This document shows positions 54,807-62,891 of a DNA stretch of 64,000 nucleotides, in pieces. This DNA is from Zunongwangia sp. HGR-M22. GTDB lineage: Bacteria > Bacteroidota > Bacteroidia > Flavobacteriales > Flavobacteriaceae. Positions within the stretch are counted from its first letter, which is position 1; each line of letters starts with the position of its first letter. A program made the position numbers and the translations under genes. The DNA is taken from the NCBI RefSeq assembly GCF_027594425.1, contig NZ_CP115159.1, positions 612,001 to 676,000 of the forward strand. Direction: 5' to 3'. The notes under the pieces were generated by a model that was not told the DNA's origin, did no database searches, and saw only the letters and a list, made by a program, of their open reading frames with translations.

Positions 54807-55409
54807 TTACTCAGTAACCTCGTTATTTAGATTTTCGATAAATTCGAGAATGTCTTCTCCACCTGTTTTTGCGGTAGATGAGGTCACAAAAAAGTGCGGC
54901 ATTTGTTCCCAAACCTGCAGCATTTCTTCCTGATAGTTCAGGATATTTTTTTCGAGTTCTTTAGGTTTAAGTTTGTCTGTTTTTGTGAAAATCAAGCAAA
55001 AAGGAATGGCATGTTCTCCAAGCCATTGCATAAATTCCATATCAATAGATTGCGGTTTGTGGCGACTATCGATTAGTACAAAGGCGCAAATCAACTGTTT
55101 ACGTTCTTCAAAATAAGCCGTAATGAATTTCTGAAAAACTCTTTTAGCAGATTTAGAAACTTTCGCGTAACCATAACCCGGTAAATCAACCAGGTGCCAA
55201 TTTTTATTAATCAAAAAGTGATTAATAAGCTGCGTTTTTCCTGGTTTGGCAGAGGTTTTTGCTAGGCTTTTTCGCCCGGTAAGCATATTGATTAATGAAG
55301 ATTTACCCACATTACTACGCCCGATAAAAGCATATTCGGGTAACGGGCTGTTAGGGCACTTAGCAACTTTAGAGTTACTAATTACAAATTCAGCAGTATT
55401 AATCTTCAT
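54807..55409 (-). CDS. engB: Ribosome-biogenesis GTPase YihA/YsxC/EngB
   Basis: The 200-residue GTPase acts in 50S subunit assembly. G1 is GRSNVGKSS (residues 30-38), then KTSAKPGKTQLINHFLINKN (G2 region), DLPGYG (G3) and TKTDK (G4). The start at ATG 55409 (MKINTAEFVISNSKVAKCPN) is standard for the family. An upstream in-frame ATG at 55460 would overlap the preceding hydrolase gene. The gene follows that hydrolase gene by 10 bases. Confidence 0.96.
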   Translation of the reverse strand: MKINTAEFVISNSKVAKCPNSPLPEYAFIGRSNVGKSSLINMLTGRKSLAKTSAKPGKTQLINHFLINKNWHLVDLPGYGYAKVSKSAKRVFQKFITAYFEERKQLICAFVLIDSRHKPQSIDMEFMQWLGEHAIPFCLIFTKTDKLKPKELEKNILNYQEEMLQVWEQMPHFFVTSSTAKTGGEDILEFIENLNNEVTE

Positions 55410-55419
55410 TTTAATTTGT

Positions 55420-56184
55420 TTAGAAATTTCTTTTCTGCAGCCAGTTATAAAGTAAATCATTAAAAAGATCGGGATGCTCCATCATTGCAGCATGCCCGCA
55501 TTTGTCTACCCAGTAAAGATCGGAATCTGGTAAAAGCCGGTGAAAATCCTCGGCAACTTCTGGCGGAGTTACGTTGTCATTTTTTCCCCAAATAATACAA
55601 GTTGGAGTTTTCATTTTAGGTAGATCTTTTGCCATGTTATGTCTTATGGCACTTTTAGCGATAGCAAGTGTTTTTACCAGTTTGTTACGATCGCTCACAG
55701 TGTGGTAAACATCATCTACGATTTCCTTAGTCGCTACAGCCGGATCGTAAAATACATTTTGTGCTTTTTTCTTGATAAATTCATAGTCGCCACGTCGCGG
55801 GTAACTTTCTCCCATCGCATTTTCGTAGAGACCAGAACTACCTGTTATTACCAAGCCTTTTACTATTTCCGGATATAGTTTGGTTGTAACCAATGCAATA
55901 TGGCCACCAAGGGAATTTCCTAAAAGAATAACTTCATCTAAATTTTTAAAGTCTACAAACTCTTTCAAGTATTTTGCGAAAGTTCCAACACTTGTTTTAA
56001 GGAGAGACATAGAATAAAGCGGAAGTTCTGGGATTAAGACTTTATATCCTTTGGAAGGGAAAAAATCTACCACTCCGTCAAAATTACTTAGGCCGCCCAT
56101 AAGTCCGTGTAAAATAACTATCGGAGTTCCTTCGCCTATTTCTAAATATGTGAATTTTCCCTCTTTCCTTAAATTATTTTTCAT
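55420..56184 (-). CDS. Alpha/beta-fold hydrolase
   Basis: The 254-residue enzyme has the oxyanion motif HGLMGG (residues 26-31), the nucleophile Ser91 in LLGNSLGGHIALVT, an acid Asp203 in WGKNDNVTPPEVAEDFHRLL and the catalytic His231 in CGHAAMMEHPDLF. The family is broad (esterases, lipases, C-C hydrolases) and the substrate cannot be read from sequence. It is probably co-transcribed with engB and is divergent from mraZ. Confidence 0.92.
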   Translation of the reverse strand: MKNNLRKEGKFTYLEIGEGTPIVILHGLMGGLSNFDGVVDFFPSKGYKVLIPELPLYSMSLLKTSVGTFAKYLKEFVDFKNLDEVILLGNSLGGHIALVTTKLYPEIVKGLVITGSSGLYENAMGESYPRRGDYEFIKKKAQNVFYDPAVATKEIVDDVYHTVSDRNKLVKTLAIAKSAIRHNMAKDLPKMKTPTCIIWGKNDNVTPPEVAEDFHRLLPDSDLYWVDKCGHAAMMEHPDLFNDLLYNWLQKRNF

Positions 56185-56303
56185 TGATACCCTTTGCCGG
56201 TTAGCAATCGCAAATATAGCGATTTCATTACAAGTATAATCATTTTTGCGGAATAGGAAAGTGAATATTGGATTTCAGTATTATATAAACCTGTAATTAA
56301 CAA

Positions 56304-56310
56304 GTGGTAA
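56304..56310 (+). promoter_or_regulatory. Distant GTGGTAA box upstream of mraZ
   Basis: One copy of GTGGTAA lies 111 bases before the three-box array, with a related GTGGAAA at 56394-56400. They may be auxiliary MraZ-binding sites or chance. Confidence 0.3.
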
Positions 56311-56414
56311 TTTTAACACAATTTTTATAACAAAAAATAAACTGTTGGAACCGAATGGAATAGCGCTATTTCAAACTGTTTCAGCTAAATACGGTGGAAA
56401 AACTTATCAACAAA

Positions 56415-56441
56415 GTGGTAATATGTGGTAAAAAGTGGTAA
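56415..56441 (+). promoter_or_regulatory. MraZ operator: three direct GTGGTAA repeats at 10-bp spacing
   Basis: GTGGTAA occurs at 56415-56421, 56425-56431 and 56435-56441, exactly 10 bp apart, so all lie on one face of the DNA. In E. coli MraZ binds three TGGGN repeats separated by 5 bases in front of mraZ; the TGGTA cores here have the same 5-base separation. The array covers the -33 region of the promoter whose -7 element is at 56451-56458, which fits autorepression. Confidence 0.75.
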
Positions 56442-56450
56442 TAATTTCAA

Positions 56451-56458
56451 TATATTTG
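56451..56458 (+). promoter_or_regulatory. -7 element of the dcw (mraZ) promoter
   Basis: TATATTTG matches TAnnTTTG and lies 10 bases after the last GTGGTAA box and 19 bases before the mraZ start. No TTG is present at -33; the boxes occupy that region. Confidence 0.6.
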
Positions 56459-56476
56459 ACTTTGTAAAGCGAATAT

Positions 56477-56950
56477 GTGGTAAATCTCATTGGAACATAC
56501 GAGTGTAAAGTGGATAGTAAGGGGCGGCTAATGGTGCCTTCAGCTCTTAAGAAACAGCTTATGCCTATGCTTCAGGAAGGTTTTGTGATTAAACGAGCTG
56601 TTTTTCAGTCTTGTTTAGAATTGTATCCCATGGAAGAGTGGAATAAGCTCATGGAACGAATGAATAAACTTAATCGCTTTAAAAAGAAAAACAACGACTT
56701 TATCCGAAGATTTACGGCAGGTGTGAAAACCGTAGAGGTAGATGGTAATGGCAGATTATTAATTCCTAAAGACCTGGTTGGTTTTGCAGGAATTTCGAAA
56801 GAGATCGTGCTTTCTTCAGCAATTAATATTGTAGAAATCTGGGATAAAGATAAGTACGAAGAAGCAATAGACGCTGCAAGCGATGATTTTGCAGATCTTG
56901 CAGAAGAGGTAATGGGAACTGAAGATTTCGATTTCGATGGAATATCATAA
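56477..56950 (+). CDS. mraZ: Transcriptional regulator MraZ
   Basis: The 157-residue protein has two SpoVT/AbrB-type DNA-binding halves, each with the DxxGR motif: VDSKGRLMVPSALK (about residues 12-25) and VDGNGRLLIPKDLV (about 90-103). It represses its own division-gene operon. The start is GTG at 56477; the first seven coding bases GTGGTAA are themselves a copy of the operator box. It overlaps rsmH by 14 bases. Length is normal for the family. Confidence 0.96.
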   Translation: MVNLIGTYECKVDSKGRLMVPSALKKQLMPMLQEGFVIKRAVFQSCLELYPMEEWNKLMERMNKLNRFKKKNNDFIRRFTAGVKTVEVDGNGRLLIPKDLVGFAGISKEIVLSSAINIVEIWDKDKYEEAIDAASDDFADLAEEVMGTEDFDFDGIS

Positions 56951-57833
56951 TCCGGTATTATTAGAAGAATCTGTAGATGGTTTAAATATTAAACCCGATG
57001 GCGTGTACGTAGATGTCACTTTTGGTGGCGGCGGTCATTCACGTGAAATTTTAAACAGATTAGGAGAGAATGGAAAGCTTTATGCCTTCGATCAAGATAC
57101 CGATGCTTTACAAAATAAAATAAACGATCCTCGTTTTACGCTAATCAATGAGAATTTTAGATTCATAAAGCGTTTTTTGAGATTTTATGGTGTAAAAAAA
57201 GTAGATGGAATTTTAGGTGACTTCGGCGTTTCTTCCCATCAATTTAACGAAGCTGAACGTGGATTTTCAACACGATTTAATGCGAAGTTAGATATGCGCA
57301 TGGATCAAAAAAGCGCTCTAAGTGCCTATCAAGTAATAAATGAATATGAAGAGGAGCAGCTTAAAAGCTTGTTTTATCAATATGCCGATTTAAAGAATGC
57401 GCCAAAGCTGGCAAGGATTATTGCTGAAGAGCGTAAAAATGGCCCTATAGAAAATAGCGAGAACTTAAATGAACTTTTAAAACCTCATTTGTTTAAAGGG
57501 AAAGAAAATAAAATTCTAGCACAAATTTACCAGGCAATTCGCATAGAGGTAAACCAGGAATTAGAAGTTTTAAAAGAATTTTTGCTTCAAACAGAAGATA
57601 TGTTAGAGAAGAATGGGAGAATTAGTTTAATCTCTTATCACTCTCTAGAAGATCGTTTGGTGAAACGATATATACGAAGCGGACTTTTTGAAGGCGAGCC
57701 AGAAAAAGATTTCTACGGAAATATTTCAGTGCCGTTTAAAAAGGTAGGGCGTCTTATAGTGCCCACACAAAAAGAAATAAGTGAAAACAATAGGGCTAGA
57801 AGCGCAAAATTACGAATAGCGAAGAAGCTTTAA
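56937..57833 (+). CDS. rsmH: 16S rRNA (cytosine-1402-N4)-methyltransferase
   Basis: The 298-residue methyltransferase has the SAM-binding motif YVDVTFGGGGHSREIL near residue 22, GILGDFGVSSHQFNEAERGF, QIYQAIRIEVNQELEVLKEF and SLISYHSLEDRLVKRYIRSG, all conserved in RsmH (MraW). It modifies C1402 in the ribosomal P site. Its start lies inside the mraZ coding end, so translation is coupled. Confidence 0.97.
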   Translation: MEYHNPVLLEESVDGLNIKPDGVYVDVTFGGGGHSREILNRLGENGKLYAFDQDTDALQNKINDPRFTLINENFRFIKRFLRFYGVKKVDGILGDFGVSSHQFNEAERGFSTRFNAKLDMRMDQKSALSAYQVINEYEEEQLKSLFYQYADLKNAPKLARIIAEERKNGPIENSENLNELLKPHLFKGKENKILAQIYQAIRIEVNQELEVLKEFLLQTEDMLEKNGRISLISYHSLEDRLVKRYIRSGLFEGEPEKDFYGNISVPFKKVGRLIVPTQKEISENNRARSAKLRIAKKL

Positions 57834-57848
57834 AAGCTGTGTTTGGAG

Positions 57849-58166
57849 ATGAAGAAGGGTTTTTACAACATTCTTAAGGCAAATTTTCTAATTAACGATG
57901 ATGCTTTTAAAAACTGGCGTTTTATCGTGTTTTGTACTGTTTTGGCTATCATCATGATTGCAAGTTCGCACAGTGCAGAGCGTAAAGTGCACGAGATAGC
58001 ACGCTTGCATGAAGATGTATTAGAATTAAGAAGTGAATTTTTAGAAGGACGTTCTAATTTGATGAAAATCAAAATGGAATCTACTGTAACCAACGAAATG
58101 AAGAAAATTGGTGTGGGCCCTTCTGATAATCCTCCATATAAATTAAAAGTGAAAATTAGCGAGTAG
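57849..58166 (+). CDS. ftsL: FtsL-like cell-division protein
   Basis: The 105-residue bitopic protein has a short cytoplasmic N-terminus, one membrane helix (WRFIVFCTVLAIIMIASSHS) and a periplasmic coiled coil (IARLHEDVLELRSEFLEGRS). The position between rsmH and the division PBP is that of ftsL in almost all dcw clusters. Sequence similarity to the E. coli protein is low, as is normal for this family. The start is taken as ATG 57849; a TTG at 57843 is an alternative. Confidence 0.88.
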   Translation: MKKGFYNILKANFLINDDAFKNWRFIVFCTVLAIIMIASSHSAERKVHEIARLHEDVLELRSEFLEGRSNLMKIKMESTVTNEMKKIGVGPSDNPPYKLKVKISE

Positions 58167-58170
58167 TTGT

Positions 58171-60162
58171 ATGGCAACCACTGATAAAGGCATATTAAAC
58201 AGGTTATATTTTATTGCAGGATGCATGTTCATCTTTGCAGTGGCTGTTGGTGTGAAGCTAATGGATATTCAATTTGTAGAAGGAGAACATTATAAGCAAC
58301 TTTCTGAAGAACGAGTTTATCGCAATTTCAAAATTCCGGCAAACCGGGGGAACCTTTACGATTCTAATGGAAGCCTTTTAGCAGCTTCGGTACCAAAATA
58401 TGATATTAGGTTTGATGCAGTAACTGTTTCAGATGAAGTTTTTGAAAGTAATGTATTAAATCTCTCCAAAGAGCTTTCTAAAATGTTAGGGAATACGCCT
58501 TCCTATTATGTTCATAAACTAAGAACTGCTCGTGCCCACAATCAACGTTACGTTTTGATAACTCGAGGCCTTGGATATTCAGAATACATGAAAATTAAAA
58601 GCTTCCCGATTTTTAATTTGGGAGCTTATAAAGGTGGCCTTATTGTAGAGCAACGCACGGTAAGAGAGCATCCACTAGGTAAAATGGCAGAGCGTACGGT
58701 TGGTTACGAGCGTAAGGATGATGAAGGATATTTTACCAGAGTTGGATTAGAAGGAGCATTTGGTCCTTATTTAAGAGGAACCGACGGGCATCGATTAAAA
58801 CAAAAAATTGCCAAGGGACAATGGAAGCCTATTAGTGACAATAATGAAGTTGAACCTAAAGATGGTTACGATGTAATTTCTACGATCGATGTAAATATTC
58901 AGGATATAGCGCATCACGCCTTACTGAAGCAACTAGAAGATTTTGAAGCTGAACATGGGACTGTGATCGTGATGGAAACCGAAACTGGCGAGATTAAAGC
59001 AATGTCTAATCTTGGTCGCACCGATCAGGGAACTTATTTCGAAAAGCGAAATTATGCGGTTTACGAGGCGCATGAACCTGGTTCAACTTTTAAGTTAATG
59101 GCAATGGTTGCCGGTTTAGAAGATGGAGTGATAGATACAAGCCAGGTGGTAGATACGGAGAATGGTGTTGTTCGTTTTTACGGAAGGGCAGTTCGTGATT
59201 CTCATCACGGCGGCTATGGAAAAATTACCGCAGCAAGAGCTTTTGAGCTTTCTTCGAACACCGCTTTCACAAAAATGATCACTCAGGGTTACAAAAGCAA
59301 TCCGGGAAAGTTTGTGGATAGACTTGATGATATGGGAATATCTCGAAAAATCGGATTAGAAATTAAAGGAGAAGGAAGTCCTAAAATACCACACCCAGAT
59401 GATAAAGGATGGAATGGTTTAAGTCTTCCCTGGATGGCGTTTGGTTATGGAGTTTCAATCACTCCTCTACAAACACTAAATTTTTATAATGCTATCGCGA
59501 ACGATGGCAAAATGGTAAAACCACGATTTATAAAGGAAGTAAAAGAGTGGGATAAGACCATCGTAAAAATGGAAAAAGAAGTAATTAATCCTTCTATCTG
59601 TTCTCCCGAAACTGCGAAAAAAGTTCGGGAAATGATGAAAAATACCGTGAAACGTGGTACGGCAGCAAATATATATACGCCTAATTTTTCAATGGCCGGT
59701 AAAACAGGAACCTGTCAAACCGAATATTGGATAGAGCCGGGAAGATATATAGCTTCTTTTGCCGGATATTTTCCTGCAGATAATCCTAAATATTCCTGCA
59801 TTGTGGTTGTTCATAAACCAAAGAGGAGCAAAGGGTATTATGGGAATATTGTAGCCGCTCCGGTTTTTAAAAGAATAGCACAAAAAATTTATACCGATAC
59901 ACCAATAATGGATACACTTCCATCTTTGGATGTCGAAAACGAAATTATAGAAAAAGATTTTGAAAAATATTATTCTGAAGTTGGAAATCAAAAATTAGTT
60001 ATGCCGAATGTAAAAGGTATGCCGGCTATGGATGCTATTCCGATTTTGGAGAATTTAGGATTAAAAGTTCAGGTAAATGGTGATGGGATTGTAAAAAGTC
60101 AGTCGATTATTGCCGGACAGAAAATAAAAACTAATCAAAAAGTAAATCTGAAGTTAAGTTGA
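58171..60162 (+). CDS. ftsI: Class B penicillin-binding protein (FtsI/PBP3 type) with PASTA domain
   Basis: The 663-residue transpeptidase cross-links septal peptidoglycan. It has an N-terminal membrane anchor (FIAGCMFIFAVAVGVKLMDI), a dimerisation/pedestal domain, and the active-site triad of motifs STFK (Ser305-Lys308), SSN (Ser361-Asn363) and KTGT (Lys511-Thr514). A C-terminal PASTA domain (MPNVKGMPAMDAIPILENLG, from about residue 610) resembles that of B. subtilis SpoVD more than E. coli FtsI. Its TGA stop overlaps the TTG start of murE (TTGA). Confidence 0.95.
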   Translation: MATTDKGILNRLYFIAGCMFIFAVAVGVKLMDIQFVEGEHYKQLSEERVYRNFKIPANRGNLYDSNGSLLAASVPKYDIRFDAVTVSDEVFESNVLNLSKELSKMLGNTPSYYVHKLRTARAHNQRYVLITRGLGYSEYMKIKSFPIFNLGAYKGGLIVEQRTVREHPLGKMAERTVGYERKDDEGYFTRVGLEGAFGPYLRGTDGHRLKQKIAKGQWKPISDNNEVEPKDGYDVISTIDVNIQDIAHHALLKQLEDFEAEHGTVIVMETETGEIKAMSNLGRTDQGTYFEKRNYAVYEAHEPGSTFKLMAMVAGLEDGVIDTSQVVDTENGVVRFYGRAVRDSHHGGYGKITAARAFELSSNTAFTKMITQGYKSNPGKFVDRLDDMGISRKIGLEIKGEGSPKIPHPDDKGWNGLSLPWMAFGYGVSITPLQTLNFYNAIANDGKMVKPRFIKEVKEWDKTIVKMEKEVINPSICSPETAKKVREMMKNTVKRGTAANIYTPNFSMAGKTGTCQTEYWIEPGRYIASFAGYFPADNPKYSCIVVVHKPKRSKGYYGNIVAAPVFKRIAQKIYTDTPIMDTLPSLDVENEIIEKDFEKYYSEVGNQKLVMPNVKGMPAMDAIPILENLGLKVQVNGDGIVKSQSIIAGQKIKTNQKVNLKLS

Positions 60163-61625
60163 AAATACTTAAGGACATATTATATAAAGTAAGCATGGAA
60201 TCTGTAGTAGGGAATACTGCAGTAGCTATAAATAATATTCATTTCGATTCTAGAAAAGTTGAAATGAATGATGTTTTTGTAGCCATTACCGGCACGGTTT
60301 CCAACGGTCATGATTTTATAGAAAAAGCGATTAATCAAGGCGCTTTGGTGATTATCTGTGAAGAACTTCCAACGAATATTATAAACGGAGTTACTTATGT
60401 GCAGGTAGCCAACTCTAAAGAGGCATTGGCTTTTATGGCTTCAAATTTCTACGGAAATCCTTCAGACAAATTAAAAGTGGTGGGGGTTACCGGTACCAAT
60501 GGTAAAACCACAATAGCTACTTTATTGTATGATCTATTTACCAAAGCCGGGTTTAAGGTTGGTTTACTTTCAACAGTAAAAGTAATGGTTGGCGATACAC
60601 TTTATGAGGCAGTTCGCACAACTCCAGATTCTTTAACAATCAATCATTATTTGGCGGAAATGAACGAAGAAGGTGTAGAATATTGCTTTATGGAAGTGAG
60701 TTCTCACGGGATCGATCAACACCGTACAACAGGATTAGAATTTGCAGGCGGAATTTTCACCAATCTTAGTCATGATCATTTAGATTACCATTCTAGTTTC
60801 GCAGAATATAGAGATGTGAAAAAACGCTTTTTTGATGAATTGCCAGCTTCAGCTTTTGCATTAACCAATGTTGATGATAAGAATGGAGAGGTAATGCTTC
60901 AAAACACTAATGCGAAACAATACACGTACGGTTTAAAAAATTACGCTGATTATAAAGCACAAATTCTGGAAAATCAATTCACAGGATTATTGCTGAAAAT
61001 AAATGATCAGGAAGTTTGGTCGCGTTTAATCGGAAACTTCAACGCTTATAATATTCTTGCTATTTATTCCGCTGCAGAATTATTAGGCTTAGAGCCTTTA
61101 GAAAACCTGAAGTTTATAAGTGAGCTACACTCTGTAAATGGGCGTTTTCAATACGTGATTTCTTCCGAAGAAAAAATTACTGCGATTGTCGATTATGCAC
61201 ACACGCCAGATGCTTTAAAAAATGTGCTGGAAACCATCAATGCGATTCGAACTAAAAATGAGGAATTAATCACAGTTGTTGGTTGTGGTGGTGATAGAGA
61301 TCGAACTAAAAGACCTAAAATGGGACATATTGCTTCAGCATTAAGTTCTAAAGTGATCTTTACCAGTGATAATCCAAGAACGGAAGATCCCGATGCTATT
61401 ATCGAAGAAATAGAAAAAGGGGTAGAGCCTCAAAATTTCAATAAAACACTTTCAGTAACCAATAGAAAACAAGCCATTAAAACCGCTTGTCAGATGGCCA
61501 AAGCCAACGATATTATTTTGATCGCTGGAAAAGGGCATGAGACCTATCAAGAAATACATGGCGAAAAGCATGATTTTGATGATCTCAAAATTGTAAATGA
61601 GTTTTTAAAACAGCTAAAAAAGTAA
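60159..61625 (+). CDS. murE: UDP-N-acetylmuramoyl-tripeptide synthetase (meso-diaminopimelate type)
   Basis: The 488-residue ligase adds the third residue of the peptidoglycan stem peptide. The ATP loop is GVTGTNGKTT (residues 109-118). The DNPR motif (404-407, SDNPRTEDPD) that selects meso-diaminopimelate rather than lysine is present, and GKGHETYQ lies near the C-terminus. The start is TTG at 60159, overlapping the stop of the PBP gene. Upstream no ATG gives a better start. Confidence 0.96.
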   Translation: MKILKDILYKVSMESVVGNTAVAINNIHFDSRKVEMNDVFVAITGTVSNGHDFIEKAINQGALVIICEELPTNIINGVTYVQVANSKEALAFMASNFYGNPSDKLKVVGVTGTNGKTTIATLLYDLFTKAGFKVGLLSTVKVMVGDTLYEAVRTTPDSLTINHYLAEMNEEGVEYCFMEVSSHGIDQHRTTGLEFAGGIFTNLSHDHLDYHSSFAEYRDVKKRFFDELPASAFALTNVDDKNGEVMLQNTNAKQYTYGLKNYADYKAQILENQFTGLLLKINDQEVWSRLIGNFNAYNILAIYSAAELLGLEPLENLKFISELHSVNGRFQYVISSEEKITAIVDYAHTPDALKNVLETINAIRTKNEELITVVGCGGDRDRTKRPKMGHIASALSSKVIFTSDNPRTEDPDAIIEEIEKGVEPQNFNKTLSVTNRKQAIKTACQMAKANDIILIAGKGHETYQEIHGEKHDFDDLKIVNEFLKQLKK

Positions 61626-61650
61626 ACGCCAAAAGGCAGAAAATTAGAAT

Positions 61651-62889
61651 ATGCTTTATTATTTATTTCAATTTTTAGAAGAGCAATATCAGTTTCCGGG
61701 AGCTCAGCTGTTTGAATATATTTCATTCCGGTCTGCTATGGCTATTCTTTTGTCGTTGTTAATTTCTACAATTTACGGGAAGCGAATTATCATTTACTTA
61801 CAGACCAAGCAAATTGGTGAAAGTGTACGCGAGCTTGGTTTGCAAGGACAAACTGAAAAAGCCGGCACGCCAACAATGGGAGGCTTAATTATCATTATTG
61901 CGACGCTAATCCCGGTATTGCTTTTGGCCAAATTGGAGAATATTTATGTGATTTTACTAATCATCACTACCATCTGGATGGGAGCTATCGGCTTTTTGGA
62001 TGATTATATTAAAACATTTAAAAAAGATAAAGAGGGATTGCCCGGTAAGTTTAAAATCTTAGGGCAGGTAGGTCTTGGTTTGATCGTAGGTTGCGTAATG
62101 TATTTTCACGACGGAATTACGGTAAAAGAAAAGACAAATTCTGAAGATGTTATCACTCAGGAAATGATGCTTGGTGATAAAAAGTTACCAGAAATGGGGC
62201 CTAGCCAAAAAAATCTTACTACTACGATTCCTTTTGTAAAAAATAATGAGTTCGATTACTCCAAAATAATCTCATGGATTAATCCAGATTTGGCAAAATA
62301 CGCCTGGATTATTTTTATACCGATTGTAATTATTATCGTTACAGCGGTATCTAACGGAGCAAATCTTACCGATGGCGTAGATGGTCTTGCCGCAGGTTCT
62401 TCAGCAATTATAGTGTTAACACTGGGTATTTTCGCCTGGGTTTCGGGGAACATTATTTTCTCAGATTACCTAAATATCATGTATATCCCAGATTCTGGTG
62501 AAATGACTATTTATATCACCGCTTTTACCGGTGCGTTGGTAGGATTTTTATGGTATAACACATTTCCCGCTCAGGTGTTTATGGGGGATACAGGTAGTTT
62601 AACCATTGGCGGAATCATTGCTGTTTTGGCAATAGCATCCAGAAAAGAACTATTGATACCTATTTTATGCGGAATTTTTCTTGTTGAAAATCTTTCTGTA
62701 ATACTACAGGTTTCATGGTTTAAATACACTAAGAAAAGATTTGGCGAAGGAAGAAGGATATTTTTAATGTCGCCATTACATCACCACTATCAAAAGAAGG
62801 GACATCATGAAAGTAAAATTGTTGTTCGTTTTTGGATTGTGGGAATATTTTTGGCCATTCTAACTGTGGTGACACTTAAACTTCGATAA
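61651..62889 (+). CDS. mraY: Phospho-N-acetylmuramoyl-pentapeptide transferase (lipid I synthase)
   Basis: The 412-residue membrane enzyme joins UDP-MurNAc-pentapeptide to undecaprenyl phosphate. Motifs include [20 protein letters not shown], the catalytic [40 protein letters not shown] and [12 protein letters not shown], and the histidine-rich [20 protein letters not shown]. An extra loop of about 55 residues between helices ([20 protein letters not shown] and following) makes it longer than the E. coli protein (360), as I recall is usual in Bacteroidota. It follows murE by 25 bases. Confidence 0.97.
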   Translation: MLYYLFQFLEEQYQFPGAQLFEYISFRSAMAILLSLLISTIYGKRIIIYLQTKQIGESVRELGLQGQTEKAGTPTMGGLIIIIATLIPVLLLAKLENIYVILLIITTIWMGAIGFLDDYIKTFKKDKEGLPGKFKILGQVGLGLIVGCVMYFHDGITVKEKTNSEDVITQEMMLGDKKLPEMGPSQKNLTTTIPFVKNNEFDYSKIISWINPDLAKYAWIIFIPIVIIIVTAVSNGANLTDGVDGLAAGSSAIIVLTLGIFAWVSGNIIFSDYLNIMYIPDSGEMTIYITAFTGALVGFLWYNTFPAQVFMGDTGSLTIGGIIAVLAIASRKELLIPILCGIFLVENLSVILQVSWFKYTKKRFGEGRRIFLMSPLHHHYQKKGHHESKIVVRFWIVGIFLAILTVVTLKLR

Positions 62890-62891
62890 AA

